Shown: one piece after another, positions 54,101 to 63,334 of the stretch | How positions within the stretch are numbered: the stretch's first letter is position 1 | How the letters are laid out: each line of letters opens with the position of its first letter | Assembly (NCBI GenBank): GCA_008828725.1 | Contig: MEHQ01002773.1 | Span: 124,001-188,000 of the forward strand | DNA length: 64,000 bases | Source of the DNA: Saccharina japonica | Taxonomy: Eukaryota; Sar; Phaeophyceae; Laminariales; Laminariaceae | Reading direction: 5' to 3' | Program-made: the position numbers and the translations under genes | The notes under the pieces: model-generated | Databases searched by the model: none | What the model saw: only the letters and a program-made list of their open reading frames with translations | Told to the model about the DNA's origin: nothing

Positions 54101-56161
54101 ACCCCCGTCTTCCCGACCATGTTTCAGCCAAAAAACGGTATATGCTTCCTACCGTGGCACGCGTCTTCCTGTCGTTCGCCTTAGTCGTTTCTGCGCAACA
54201 ATAATTCTTCGTGAATGTCAACAGCAACGCATTTTTCGACTATTTTAATAGTAGTATATATGTTTGGATCCGACCCCGGTCAGTCAGTTAACGATACGCT
54301 CAAACCCACAGCACCACGTCTTTGCGACTTAAGCCCAACTAAGTGGATCTTTTCTCCGCCTGGAATTGTACCACGTTGGTTCACGCTGTCCAGGTCTCCA
54401 TCAACGGCGAAGTCATCGGCGAATTCGATTCACACGCTGGAGCTACCTTCAACGCACTCGGCATCCAGGGCGACGGGGTAGACCGCATGACGTTCACGTC
54501 CGTCAACCTTGACGAAGACGAATGGATCAGCCTTCTCGAGGTGGGTGATGCATGCTGCAATCGTAGGCAATTGAAACCAACGTTGTGTGCGTGTGGTGAT
54601 CATTTTGGGTGCATTTCGAAACTGACCTCAAGCGAGACAAGCGGCCTCCAACGCATGATCGGAGTAGGTACGCGCTACGCCCCCGCTTGTCCCGAGTGGC
54701 GCAACAAGGCATGGGTACCTGTGCGACACGACGTGCCATTATTTTTACATTTGATCGGTTATGTGTCCGTAGGCCAGCTGATTCACAGTACCGAACCGGC
54801 GGGTATCAAACGTATCACATATGACAAAAGCCATGTATTGCTGTCGTAGTTATTCTCCCTCAACTGCCAGGAACAGACGGCAAGGAATCGCTACGGTCGG
54901 CCCACGACACGCCCCATACCGTAGGGGTTGAATAGCAAACTCGGGTGCTACATCAAATTTCGCAGGTAGAGCCCTACTGAATATGATACAACATATATGC
55001 GTGTCGTCGCGGCACTGGAATACCGAGCCCTATCCGCGGCTCGAGCCCTTTTTCTCAAAACGAGGTGGACCAACTGGATAGCTACTTCTTCTACTGTGCC
55101 CCCCTGCTTCGACCTCACCCGAAGAGGGCACGCCCGGTGACCCGGTCGCGTGCGGCCCACCTAGTCTCATCGTATATTATAAAGTACTCATATCAGCATT
55201 TAGTACAACACTACGTATATAGGCTTCCATCCTGGCAAGATGTGAGAAAGATCCAAATAATTTTACTTCGTTTCATGTTTGGTTCTACAGTCGACGGTTG
55301 TTAAATGTGTCTAGACACCGCCTTTGTCCCACCTTCAGGACAGTGCTGCGCCGTGACGACAAACTAAAGTTGTCGACAAAACTTTGATTATACTGGTAGT
55401 TGATTTGATACCTACGAGGGTGAGAGAACCTTACGGTTTCAGTTTCCAAATTGAACCGTGTCGTGCTGCATTACTCGAATTGGCCGTTACTGGTGCATAC
55501 TCAAACTCACGCCTAAGGTTGCGCCCAAACCTGAGACAACGGAAATTCAGATCCTACGTAGGTTTGAGCTTTCCCACCACAACGGAAGCCCGTAACACAT
55601 GTTTATACGTGGTCAATATATCACAGAGTGTGTTTCAACGGAACATCAACATGTGTATTCACTCTCGCATTGATTCCCGCAGAGAAATGTCAGACCGAAG
55701 GTGGGCGTCCACTCGATGTCCTCGTTGCCCTTCGCGCGTAGCTATGGTTCGAACCTATATATAGGAGGGGACGCATGGTACGATAGAGGTTCACCATGAT
55801 TTTTCTGAGCTCTTCACTTAAGGAGCGTCATACCTCACCGAAAAAATGGTTTTGGAAGAAAATGAAAGTGCTACCGGATGAGAAATCCCATGTCCGAAGT
55901 GTATTCTGAAACATTATTCGCCTCAAAAATGAAAGTCCGACGAATTTGGGTTAAGGAGCCCGATCGTTCAGAAAACGATTCAGCCAAAAATTGCTACCTC
56001 TACCGTAGCACGCGTCAGGGGCAAGGTGGCGAATATCGGCAAAACTCGAATGTCTAGGGAGCGCCAGGTCACTTCTAAGCTGTAGTGCTCGATCCTTATT
56101 GATTTTCGTATCATCTGCGCACCCTGTCGTTATTCAGGTGCGCTTCCTGGTCGAGCCCTGA
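47972..56161 (+). CDS. Gene 2: short secreted LNR protein with C-terminal jelly roll, 6 exons (~413 aa)
   Basis: The exons are 47972-48146, 50009-50251, 51138-51386, 52210-52613, 54394-54540 and 56138-56161. They sum to 1242 nt (414 codons with stop). The product has a signal peptide, three LNR modules of the gene 1 type and the same ~147-residue jelly roll (about residues 267-413). The intron phases are identical to gene 1 (1-1 for LNR exons; the adaptor exon goes from 1 to 0; then 0-0). It is a paralogue of gene 1 with eight fewer LNR exons, in tandem on the same strand 13.8 kb downstream. It should be secreted and calcium- and glycan-binding by analogy; its function is unknown. Its introns are heavily loaded with ~250-bp TIR elements. 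Confidence 0.88.
48387..48470 (-). mobile_element. Partial TIR element remnant in gene 2 intron 1
   Basis: GTGAGATATTGAGCTCCTCA and GTGAGGAGCTCAGAACC followed by GCGCCCCTACCGTGGGG resemble the terminal 80 bp of the ~250-bp family in inverted orientation. Confidence 0.45.
48660..48918 (+). mobile_element. ~250-bp TIR element (copy 7) in gene 2 intron 1
   Basis: It begins GACGCATGCTACGGTAAAGG and ends TATCGTAGCACGCCTC. The flanks AGTT/ATTT match only partly. It is more diverged than copies 5-6. A loose right-end fragment (GGCACGCGTCCC) follows near 48985. Confidence 0.75.
49264..49526 (+). mobile_element. Diverged TIR-family element in gene 2 intron 1
   Basis: GCATGCTACGTTTGGGGTAG begins it and CCTCTATCGTCGCACGCGT ends it at the expected distance. 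The interior is mostly unrecognisable and contains a TA microsatellite (49312-49326). Confidence 0.45.
50009..50251 (+). CDS. Gene 2 exon 2
   Basis: The acceptor is TATACCAG. The exon encodes YDGGDCCECTCIDTDSYKC, GGFACLDPSASCVDDDDVT, a Pro/Tyr/His linker and CYTAWLSDGDCDLRNNNKGC. Donor GTGAGT. Confidence 0.87.
50817..51079 (+). mobile_element. Diverged TIR-family element in gene 2 intron 2
   Basis: AACGCGTGCTACGATAATAC and CCCCTATCGTGGCCCGTGTC are opposed at about 260 bp. The interior keeps TTCTCACCTGACGAACTACA and AACTTGAACTTCACC. It ends 58 bp before exon 3. Confidence 0.45.
51138..51386 (+). CDS. Gene 2 exon 3
   Basis: The exon encodes YDGGDCCECTCVSTEDFTC, GGYTCLDPGALCVDEDDAT, a Glu/Ser-rich linker and CVSDVISNGNCDADANNEEC. 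NG replaces DG before the second LNR Cys. Donor GTGCGT. Confidence 0.87.
52210..52613 (+). CDS. Gene 2 exon 4: adaptor exon into jelly roll
   Basis: The exon encodes YDGGDCCECTCVSTSDHTC, GGYDCIDPSTPC, then TKTTIGVSANAYDTR, GCGEHGCEPELSRD, AESRWSCAQEI, CEIEFVFEDPQDIIEVQVAF and KADERDRTLE. Like gene 1 exon 12 it starts in phase 1 and ends in phase 0 (donor GTGAGC). Confidence 0.88.
53389..53636 (+). mobile_element. ~250-bp TIR element (copy 10) in gene 2 intron 4, TSD ACCA
   Basis: It is flanked by ACCA at 53385-53388 and 53637-53640. It is close to the consensus and nearly identical to the copy at 57466-57712, including the shared AAAACGATCCAGCC variant. Confidence 0.92.
53731..53827. mobile_element. 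89-bp TTAA-flanked MITE (second copy)
   Basis: The element at 53735-53823 lies between TTAA at 53731-53734 and 53824-53827. It begins CCCTTATAGGACTGGAGTCC and is the reverse orientation of the copy at 5740-5828, with the same length. It is within gene 2 intron 4. Confidence 0.82.
53911..54165 (+). mobile_element. ~250-bp TIR element (copy 11) in gene 2 intron 4
   Basis: It begins GACGCATGCTGCGATAAAGG and ends CCTACCGTGGCACGCGTC. Flanks TGCC/TTCC match only partly. It ends 228 bp before exon 5. Its interior is the most diverged of the complete copies. Confidence 0.7.
54394..54540 (+). CDS. Gene 2 exon 5: jelly-roll second part
   Basis: The acceptor is CGCTGTCCAG. The 49-codon exon encodes VSINGEVIGEFDSHAGATFN, ALGIQGDGVDRMTFTSVNL and DEDEWISLLE. 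The donor is GTGGGT. The frame reads on open past the donor to 54849, so an unspliced alternative C-terminus is possible. Confidence 0.88.
55770..56016 (+). mobile_element. ~250-bp TIR element (copy 12) in gene 2 intron 5, TSD AGGG
   Basis: It is flanked by AGGG at 55766-55769 and 56017-56020 and is close to the consensus. It lies 121 bp upstream of the terminal micro-exon. Confidence 0.92.
56138..56161 (+). CDS. Gene 2 exon 6: 24-nt terminal micro-exon
   Basis: After the acceptor CGTTATTCAG the codons read V-R-F-L-V-E-P-stop, matching gene 1 exon 14 at six of seven residues and in phase. The preceding intron is 1597 nt and holds a TIR element. Confidence 0.82.
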   Translation: MRFLVEP

Positions 56162-57177
56162 GCTGACGCCTCGTCACGCACGCCCACTCGACAGCATTCG
56201 TGGGCTTGTCGATATTTTCGCCATGGGGTTTTTAGCCCAGTTGTGTTAGTAAATACGAGGTTCTGCGCTTGAACCGAAGTTGTATTGCCGTGGCTCACTC
56301 GGTGTTTTTGCCGAGTGCTTCTCATTGTTGCAGTGTTAAGATTTTGAAAATGTGAATATTTTTGGAGGTCTGGAAGCAGTTAGTGTAGACACGTCGTCAG
56401 TCGTTGACTTTTATGTGTTGCATAGTTTTTTTTTCATGTTTCGTGGAAATGAAGGGGTGCAGTCCGGAGGGGTACCTTCCACGCCGATGGTATTCGAGTT
56501 ATGTAGCACCAGTGCTCGACGGGTCACGGTCGAGTGCAGTTTGATGGCAAATTGTCTGTAGTTCAGCCAATATTCGAGGAAGGCATGTGTACCTCGAATA
56601 CTATTTCTGCTGTGGTGTTTGGGATTCCAGTTACCCCTGATTCGTTTCTGTCGGGGGGATGGCATGAAGAAGCGAGTTGCCCCTTGGTTATACGTACAGC
56701 AGACGTTGTCGTTTTTACTTTCAGAGTTTGTTTCGAGGCTAGCGTACAGCCATGGCCCATCCTTTTTTCCCCAGCTTAAGTGGTGTCGCCGGTGACACGT
56801 TGAACTCTTCCGCGGCCACCGGTGGCTTCGAGTACACCGGGTATTGATAACGTGCATGTCGTCCCCGGTTGCCCGCTTGCTTACGCCTCCCCCACCAGCT
56901 ATATATAGTGCTGGTATTCTACATGTATTGATAGATTGCCGGTTAGGATGTGACGCATATAGTTAATCTACTAGTGTTCGTTTAGTGCTGCGTTGGAGAC
57001 TTGAAGGGGTAAGGGTTGGGCGCTAGGGTCCACAGCCTTGGCATTGACGTAGACCTGCACTGAGGAGCTGCCCCAATTGTTTTGATCCGATCCCTAGTGC
57101 ACGATAGTATTCGTTCGATACCAAGTTAGTGGGATTGTAATTCCGGCTTAAATCACTAGGTGATGTTTTCTCGTATA
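56162..57177. other. Downstream of gene 2; no gene recognised
   Basis: Frames at 56411-56857 (minus) and 56534-56779 (plus) overlap and show no known domain. A small hairpin CACTCGGTGTTTTTGCCGAGTG lies at about 56297-56318 (arms 7 bp). Confidence 0.35.
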
Positions 57178-57322
57178 GACGCATGCTACGATAGAGGTGC
57201 ACCATGTTTTTTCTGAGCTCCTCACTTGAGGAGCGTCATACCTCACCCCAAAACAAAAATGATTTTGGAGGAAAATTAAAGTGCTGCCGGATGAGAAATC
57301 TCATGACCGAAGTATACTCTGA
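57178..57322 (+). mobile_element. 3'-truncated TIR element (copy 13)
   Basis: The left 145 bp of the family is present, starting GACGCATGCTACGATAGAGG, and it stops abruptly at TATACTCTGAG. The rest of the element, including the right inverted repeat, is missing. Confidence 0.85.
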
Positions 57323-57465
57323 GGTGAGCGCTAAGCACCTCGTGTGGCAATGCTTTACCTGGTCTACCGGAGCGCACGATTCAGTATATTCACGAGAAAC
57401 CGGCGCGTGAAGTTGAGGCCGACGTTATTTGGGAATTGGAGCCAACGTACACAAATGCGAGTACG

Positions 57466-57712
57466 GACGCATGCTACGATAGAGGTGCAGCATGTTTAAT
57501 TATGAGCTCCTCACTTAAGGAGCGTCATACCTCACCCAAAAATGATTTTGGCGGAAAATAAAAGTGCTGCCGGATGCGAAATCTCATGACCGAAGTATAC
57601 TCTGAAACATTATTCGTCTCAAAAATGAAAGTCTGACGAATTTGGGTTAAGGAGCCCGATCGTTCAGAAAACGATCCAGCCAAAAAGTGCTACCTCTACC
57701 GTAGCACGCGTC
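57466..57712 (+). mobile_element. ~250-bp TIR element (copy 14), TSD TACG
   Basis: It is flanked by TACG at 57462-57465 and 57713-57716. It lies 143 bp from the truncated copy. It is one of the youngest-looking copies. Confidence 0.92.
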
Positions 57713-58272
57713 TACGGAGCACACCATACGCATTCCAAAGAAACACCTGTCGTTGTCGCATACGTAAACCCTGTGAACCCGGTGGTTGGCGCGGCATAAC
57801 AGCTTCTTGCGCATTACAATTGTTCGTTGGTTTATATCATCAGTCGCCAAATATAAACGGACGATTGAAAATACAGTATACTCTCGTTTTCGATCCATAC
57901 AAATATCATAATCTGCTGTGGTATTCACGATCAAGTTGGCCATGTGTCCCGTCGCGCTGCTGACGCGTTGCATGGTAGGTAGACTCCAACGGAGATAATG
58001 CCGATATCTACCTTACTGTTTCGCCTTCGAGGCTTAACAGCTGGTGCAGCACTTTCTAAACCTCACCGATAATCAAGATACCTTTTCTAGAGGATAAAAG
58101 TGCTAGCCATTCAGAACGAGGCGTGTACATTATACCATGTGTTCGTGGCCGTGCCCGCGGCTTGTCGCAGAACGGCTGCCGCGGTGAAGACCACGGCAAG
58201 CTTCACGACAACTCTAATCCGAAGCCCAACCCTGACACCAATCAGTGGCCCTCGCCGTGGCATGCCGCTACA
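57713..58272. other. No gene recognised
   Basis: A 108-codon minus-strand frame (57647-57973) overlaps the TIR element end and shows no known domain. Confidence 0.35.
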
Positions 58273-58428
58273 GGGATGCATATTAATTGTTTTCTTCGTG
58301 GCACTGCTCTCGACCGCGGTAGGGCCGGCGATATGTCACGGGCAGTGCCACAATAACGTCATTGACGTGGCACATGTCGCGGCATGTCGAGGGTAGTGCC
58401 ACGACAAATTAATAAAATGCTCATCCCT
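58273..58428. mobile_element. Short foldback element related to 14611-14974
   Basis: The ends are inverted: AGGGATGCATATTAATTG, TTCGTGGCACT on the left, and AGGGATGAGCATTTTATTAA, GTCGTGGCACT read from the right. The interior has GGCACATGTCGCGGCATGTC-type palindromes like the larger element at 14611-14974. Non-coding. Confidence 0.65.
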
Positions 58429-59055
58429 GCGCAGGACCCGTACCACAGCAATAATAGGAGCGGTCACTTGCTGTTGTTGTACGCGGCAACAACTCACGCT
58501 GAACGGAAATTAGTCACATAAACCGCACGCGTGCCTGAGCTCACGATGTATACCTATCATTATGACAAAGGTGTCAACGCAATCCACGAAAACGATATGG
58601 GTGCCGGTGGCACTACCGCCGGAGTACATGGGATCTCCGGAAGCTCGTTGAAGGTGTCGACGCCCTGGACACCGAAAACATGCCTTTTACCGCACCTGAT
58701 ATTGTCTACTCATTAGTCTAGTGCCCGGTTCGTTTTCTTATCGAGCGTGGCTGATGACAATGCCCAAATATCTGGTAAAACAATCTGCGTCGATATGCTC
58801 TACATAATAGCCTGAGTGAGCACGACCGGACGCATGGGCTCATGCGTGTTGTAGTGTCACACATTACCTTTTATTTGGTGAGTATATCTTACAAATCGTA
58901 TGCAAATAATACACCGACGAAACTAAGTTCTGATCGTACCTTCGGTTGTCACGTCCTTTGGCTGGGGAATAGTTATTAAGGGCAAACAAGTTTGTGACAG
59001 CATTTAAAACGTTCGTGGGGTCGCCATGGTAAAGCTTGCAGTGTGAATGACTGAC
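58429..59055. other. No gene recognised
   Basis: I looked here on the minus strand for the VRF(M/L)VEP micro-exon that would follow the decayed exon at 59056-59201 and did not find it. Confidence 0.35.
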
Positions 59056-59201
59056 CTCGGAAGGGCTGGTCCAGTCTTCTTCGGGTAGGCGGTGGACTTG
59101 AACGTCAAGATGATTATCCAGACCGCCTCGCCGACGAATGAGTTGAACGTTGAACCTGGGTATGAATCCAACTTGCCAACGACCTCGCCGTTTATCGCTG
59201 C
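59056..59201 (-). pseudogene. Decayed antisense copy of the jelly-roll second exon
   Basis: On the minus strand, after an acceptor-like TCCTTCAG, the sequence reads AAINGEVVGKLDSYPGSTFN, clearly the same exon as gene 1 exon 13 (AMINGEVVGEFDSSP) and gene 2 exon 5. It continues to a donor-like GAG|GTCAGT. It is 146 nt long instead of 147. The last part matches (EEDW before the donor) only in a shifted frame, so one base has been lost. No adaptor exon is found upstream on the minus strand and no terminal micro-exon downstream. It is an orphan relic of a third, inverted family member. Confidence 0.8.
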
Positions 59202-59203
59202 CT

Positions 59204-60078
59204 GAAGGATGTTAGTACACGGTATGCATTGACACGCGGACAATATCGTCGTTAATATTGCTGAACCTCTCGTCATGGCAACGTTGGCGGAGCATAGATG
59301 AGCCGTCCACGGTGGGCACAGTACCACGAGATGAATTGCTTGCGAGCGACGTCTTTGTTGGCGAGTTGATCAGACAATTTCAATCGATGTGCATGCAGGA
59401 AAACTTTTTGCATGCAAGCCGATGGACGTGTCGCTGGCACCTTAGCACCAGCAAACCACTGCCCCTCCCGCCATCCCGACATGTAATGTGTATCGTGCGG
59501 AAGGTATAAAAGTGTACCAAACATTGAGGGGCAAGACAAGACAGGACATCACTGTGGCTTCCGAACACACTCTGTTGTTGTCGTATCGTGATACGGTCGC
59601 TCTCAGAGAATAAATATTACCAGGTATGCTGATGGTGGGCACGATGTCTGGCGCACGAAGCTGGATCACCAACCGTCCATTGGTACCGCCACAGGCAAAA
59701 AACGTCCCTAAAAAAACACCACGAACGCTGAGTGTCGTTCGCTCCCCCTCCTTTCGACGGCCGCACTAAACATTCTGCGGGCCAACCCAATATCGGCCAC
59801 CCTGTTCCCCACCTGCTAGAATGACGCTGACGCTCTAGACGTTCTATGCATGCGATATCGCCCTCAATATAACTCCCCACCTTCCCGGACTACCCCGCCA
59901 CTGAACCTCCAAGCGTAACTTCAAAACGATGTACTGGCCTCTGCACCATCGGGGTCTACCGAAATCTGCCTGGACGTGTTTTCTATATCCATTTGTTTTA
60001 TAGGAATCCTTGTTCGGTCCCCGAGATTGCCCCTAAAAGCGAGAACCATCTATACAACCTTGCGCATCATGCACGGCA
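59204..60078. other. No gene recognised
   Basis: I searched the minus strand for the TKTTI...KADER adaptor exon without success. Several overlapping minus-strand frames (59273-59880) show no domain. Confidence 0.35.
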
Positions 60079-61681
60079 TTGCACACGCTGGGGTATAATC
60101 CCAGTCAGTTGTCGATTTCATCGACCCGCCCCGTTTGCCCATCCCTGTGCTTGGTCGTCATGCCGTGGACAATTCTAATCGTCTCGCGCTCCTCTACGAT
60201 CTCTATTGGCGACGGGACCCGCAAAACCGGAACCTGCCCCGCCTGTTCTTTGTGGACAAAGTTGCTCTGCCCCATGCCCCGGCTGCCACCGTCTTTTCCG
60301 TCACTGATGGATTCGTCAAGGCGTGACTGGCGCACGAATTGTTCCTATATTCGAGCCCATTCGTTAAATCTCCGCCTGGCAGCACGTCAGCTGGGTCCCC
60401 AAACCTTACTATATACCTGGTATGTTTTACATGATTTCTTCCTGGAACCTTGTGCTTGTCCCCGTATAATGATTCTTCGCGCTCCAGGTCAATATGGGAT
60501 GCGGTCAACGCCCCGTCTAATCATTTCACCGCCTGCCTTACCGTCCGACCATCCCCCCGTCATTTTCGTAAAAACATTGTTTGGGCCGCTGTGGGTAATA
60601 CCTCAATCAACTGTACCCCCTCCCTCTTCTACCTTCTTCAACGATCCCTGTTCTACCCGCCAACGTCCTTGCTCCTGTACGAGTTGGTTGGTAATCGCAC
60701 ACTTCCGGACAGAACCACCAACCCTGAAGTCGATGCCCCTGTACTGTTCAGCGCACCAACACGAACTCTCCGCCGTTTCCGTCGTCGTGGATACCTCCGC
60801 ACTGCTGCTGGTTTCTCGTCACCTCAGCTCCGCCGTGTTGCGGAGTCCCTGCCCTTATCTTCTCGTTGGCATGTCGATGCCCTTCATAGCTTGTCCGTCC
60901 TCCTTGCGATACTCCGCCCCGTCCACCCCCCTCTCCCTCTTACGTTTTCCCAACTCTGACCTCTCTCGCAGAAGGAACGCGCCGCTCGGAAACTTGCGTC
61001 TGTTGTCGTGCTTATATCTGGACGGCGTGCCATGGTGTGGCTCGTGCAAACACGCGCCACAATATGATAATCGGCAGCACGCTCCCACGCCTACCCCTCC
61101 CTCCGCGGCGCCCCCCCCCCCCAAACTTTTTTTGGAAACTGTAGCTCTGCGGTGTGTCGAAAAAAAAAAAAAAAAGGGGGCGGGCGCGGGAGGGGGGCCG
61201 AGTCACCCGTCTTGGAGACACTCTGGTGGACGGTCGGGAACACCGCCATGGTCAGGACAGCAGCGCGTGTTGACCTGGCGCCGCCACCGTTTGAAACGTT
61301 GGACGCGGTGAGGTTGTTCGCCGGTGGGTTCATATCGTATTTTCGCGAGGCACAACCGGTGGCAGCACTGTTCGCAATCGATGTCCTGAACTTCGCGCAT
61401 AATAGATATGTTAGGGGGGGACAGCATGTGTCGCTGGACCACAGGGTGGAAGAGCTATTTCTACTTATAATTACGCTCACGCGCAGTATGTATTGGACAT
61501 CATCGACGCTAACGGGGCAAGCGGTGCTGCGACGGTCGAGCGGCGTGTCAGAATGTTTAGAGCAGGAGCGCCAGACATCTGGACATTCTATGTGCAGAAC
61601 GCGCAGGTGGAAGCCTCAAGGCCGTTACATCTAACGTTTGTGAAAAGCTTCAACGAGGACCTGCAAGGGTGGGCGGAGTAG
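60079..61681 (+). other. Unidentified GC-rich coding-like block next to the assembly gap
   Basis: Long frames are open on both strands. Stretches that look like real protein on the plus strand include LALLYDLYWRRDPQNRNLPR with FFVDKVALPHAPAATVFSV (about 60180-60325), and FETLDAVRLFAGGFISYFRE with AIDVLNFAHNRYVRGGQHVS (about 61290-61440). Near the end is DIWTFYVQNAQVEASRPLHL (about 61575-61635). They are not in one continuous frame. I cannot name the family. It could be exons of a gene or the remains of a mobile or virus-like element. The 410-codon frame starting at 60079 does not follow these stretches consistently and is not called. Confidence 0.35.
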
Positions 61682-61776
61682 ATGACCCGGCGGCCGCTCC
61701 TGTTGCAACCGGAACTGCAGGAAGTTTGTTCCCTGCCCCCTGTACGATGGGCCCGATGCTGGTGCCCCGATTTGAC

Positions 61777-62066
61777 NNNNNNNNNNNNNNNNNNNNNNNN
61801 NNNNNNNNNNNNNNNNNNNNNNNNNNNNNNNNNNNNNNNNNNNNNNNNNNNNNNNNNNNNNNNNNNNNNNNNNNNNNNNNNNNNNNNNNNNNNNNNNNNN
61901 NNNNNNNNNNNNNNNNNNNNNNNNNNNNNNNNNNNNNNNNNNNNNNNNNNNNNNNNNNNNNNNNNNNNNNNNNNNNNNNNNNNNNNNNNNNNNNNNNNNN
62001 NNNNNNNNNNNNNNNNNNNNNNNNNNNNNNNNNNNNNNNNNNNNNNNNNNNNNNNNNNNNNNNNNN
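61777..62066. other. Assembly gap (290 N)
   Basis: A run of N from 61777 to 62066. Frames drawn across it are meaningless. Confidence 0.99.
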
Positions 62067-62420
62067 CCTCCCCCCCCCAGCCCCCTCCCTGCAACGGGAC
62101 GCGACGGTAAACCCGTCGTCTAAATGGAACCGTCGTTCCGTCCCAACAAAAAACCACTCACCGTCGACTCATACCGTCCTGTTCCGTCAAGAAAGTAGTT
62201 ACTGTTGAACTTTACCGTCCCGTCCCGTGGAGTAAACTCCCCATGCCTTCCCGTCCCGTCAACAAAATATGCCTCTACCGTCCCGTCCCGACGTCAAAAT
62301 GTGCCCCTACACCGTCCCGTCCCGCCCTGAAAACTTGTCGCTACCGTCCAGCCAAACCGGTAAAACCTGTCTTTCCCGTTAGTCCCGGCGTTCATTCCCG
62401 CCACTCCTTCCCGTCAATAT
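62067..62420. repeat. Degenerate CCGTCCCGTCCCG minisatellite
   Basis: Motifs ACCGTCCCGTCCCG and CCGTCCCGTC recur every 30-45 bp with intervening AAATG/ACTTG spacers (for example at about 62214, 62249, 62278, 62310). It directly abuts the gap, so the repeat probably caused the assembly break. Confidence 0.7.
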
Positions 62421-62550
62421 ATGCCCTGAACACTAGATCCATATTCACTCACCAGGTATGTTGTATATGTCATTCTGCCGGTCAGATATGTCATAAGACA
62501 GCTGTGACGGAAGACCGTCTAGACTAAATAAATAATAACTAATCCCGCGA

Positions 62551-62887
62551 GGGCGTCCCGAAAAGTATTTTTTCGACACCTAACTATCTAAAATGGTCAG
62601 AATGGAAAAACAATCGGAGCACTGTGATTTCTGTACGATTTAGAACAAATACAAGTTTTTTTCATGAAGAATTCCAAAAACCAATCACTTGGTTTTGAAG
62701 ACCCCCCCCTGAGCCTGGGAGGGGGGTCTTTAAAACCAAGTGATTGTTTTTCGGGAAATTGAAAAAAACAAAATTTGAAAAAAACAGTTTTGTGCTAAAT
62801 CTTCCAGGGATCACAGTGCTCCGATTATTTTCCCATTCTGACCATTTTAGATAGTTAGGTGTCGACAAAATACTTTTCGGACGCCCC
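62551..62887. mobile_element. Long foldback element (second full copy)
   Basis: The left end is GGGCGTCCCGAAAAGTATTT and the right end read back is GGGGCGTCCGAAAAGTATTT. The arms share CACCTAACTATCTAAAATGG, TCAGAATGG, AATCGGAGCACTGTGAT and CCAATCACTTGG. The C-run/G-run at the centre is the tip of the hairpin. It is closely related to 19193-19535. Confidence 0.82.
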
Positions 62888-62925
62888 TGAATCATGTTAA
62901 TATTAATTATACCGGGTAATGACTA

Positions 62926-63044
62926 TTCCGGTTCACCATAATAAATAGGACCACATTTTGTTGGTAAAAACAAAATATATATCGTACGAGTATACGTTCT
63001 TGTATATATGTGCCGTAAGTCCTGTTTACTATGGTCCCCCCTAG
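62926..63044. mobile_element. TA-flanked MITE (Tc1/mariner-like), diverged copy
   Basis: TTCCGGTTCACCATAATAAA on the left and GGGGGGACCATAGTAAACAG from the right, with TA on both sides (62924-62925, 63045-63046). Confidence 0.6.
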
Positions 63045-63141
63045 TATTAATACGTAACGAATAATACTATTTCTAACAATAACATAGGTAGTACTCGCTT
63101 ATACTAAGGTGTATATTATTTAAAAAAAATAAAAAACAAAA

Positions 63142-63182
63142 ACAGCTGTGAGCTCGAGGATTTCGTCGAAGCTCATCTTTGC
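63142..63182 (-). repeat. 41-bp exact inverted copy of 42624-42664
   Basis: On the minus strand it again gives ATGAGCTTCGACGAAATCCT, reading MSFDEILELTA and then a T-rich run. The flanks have diverged, unlike the 41-bp core. Confidence 0.55.
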
Positions 63183-63334
63183 TAGCTGAGTGTAATACTT
63201 CGATCGCGCGTACTTACGGATTTTATATGTCCTCATGTAGGATGTACATCCTGTATGAGGGGGACACAATCTGAGGCTGTAGAATTACCTAAGGTGTATA
63301 TTATGCGGCGTGCGTAATACTAAGGGAAACCATC

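Noticed and set aside
60079-61311. 410-codon plus-strand frame
   Set aside because: It crosses a poly-A/G tract and does not follow the stretches that look most protein-like, which lie in other frames. High GC explains the openness.
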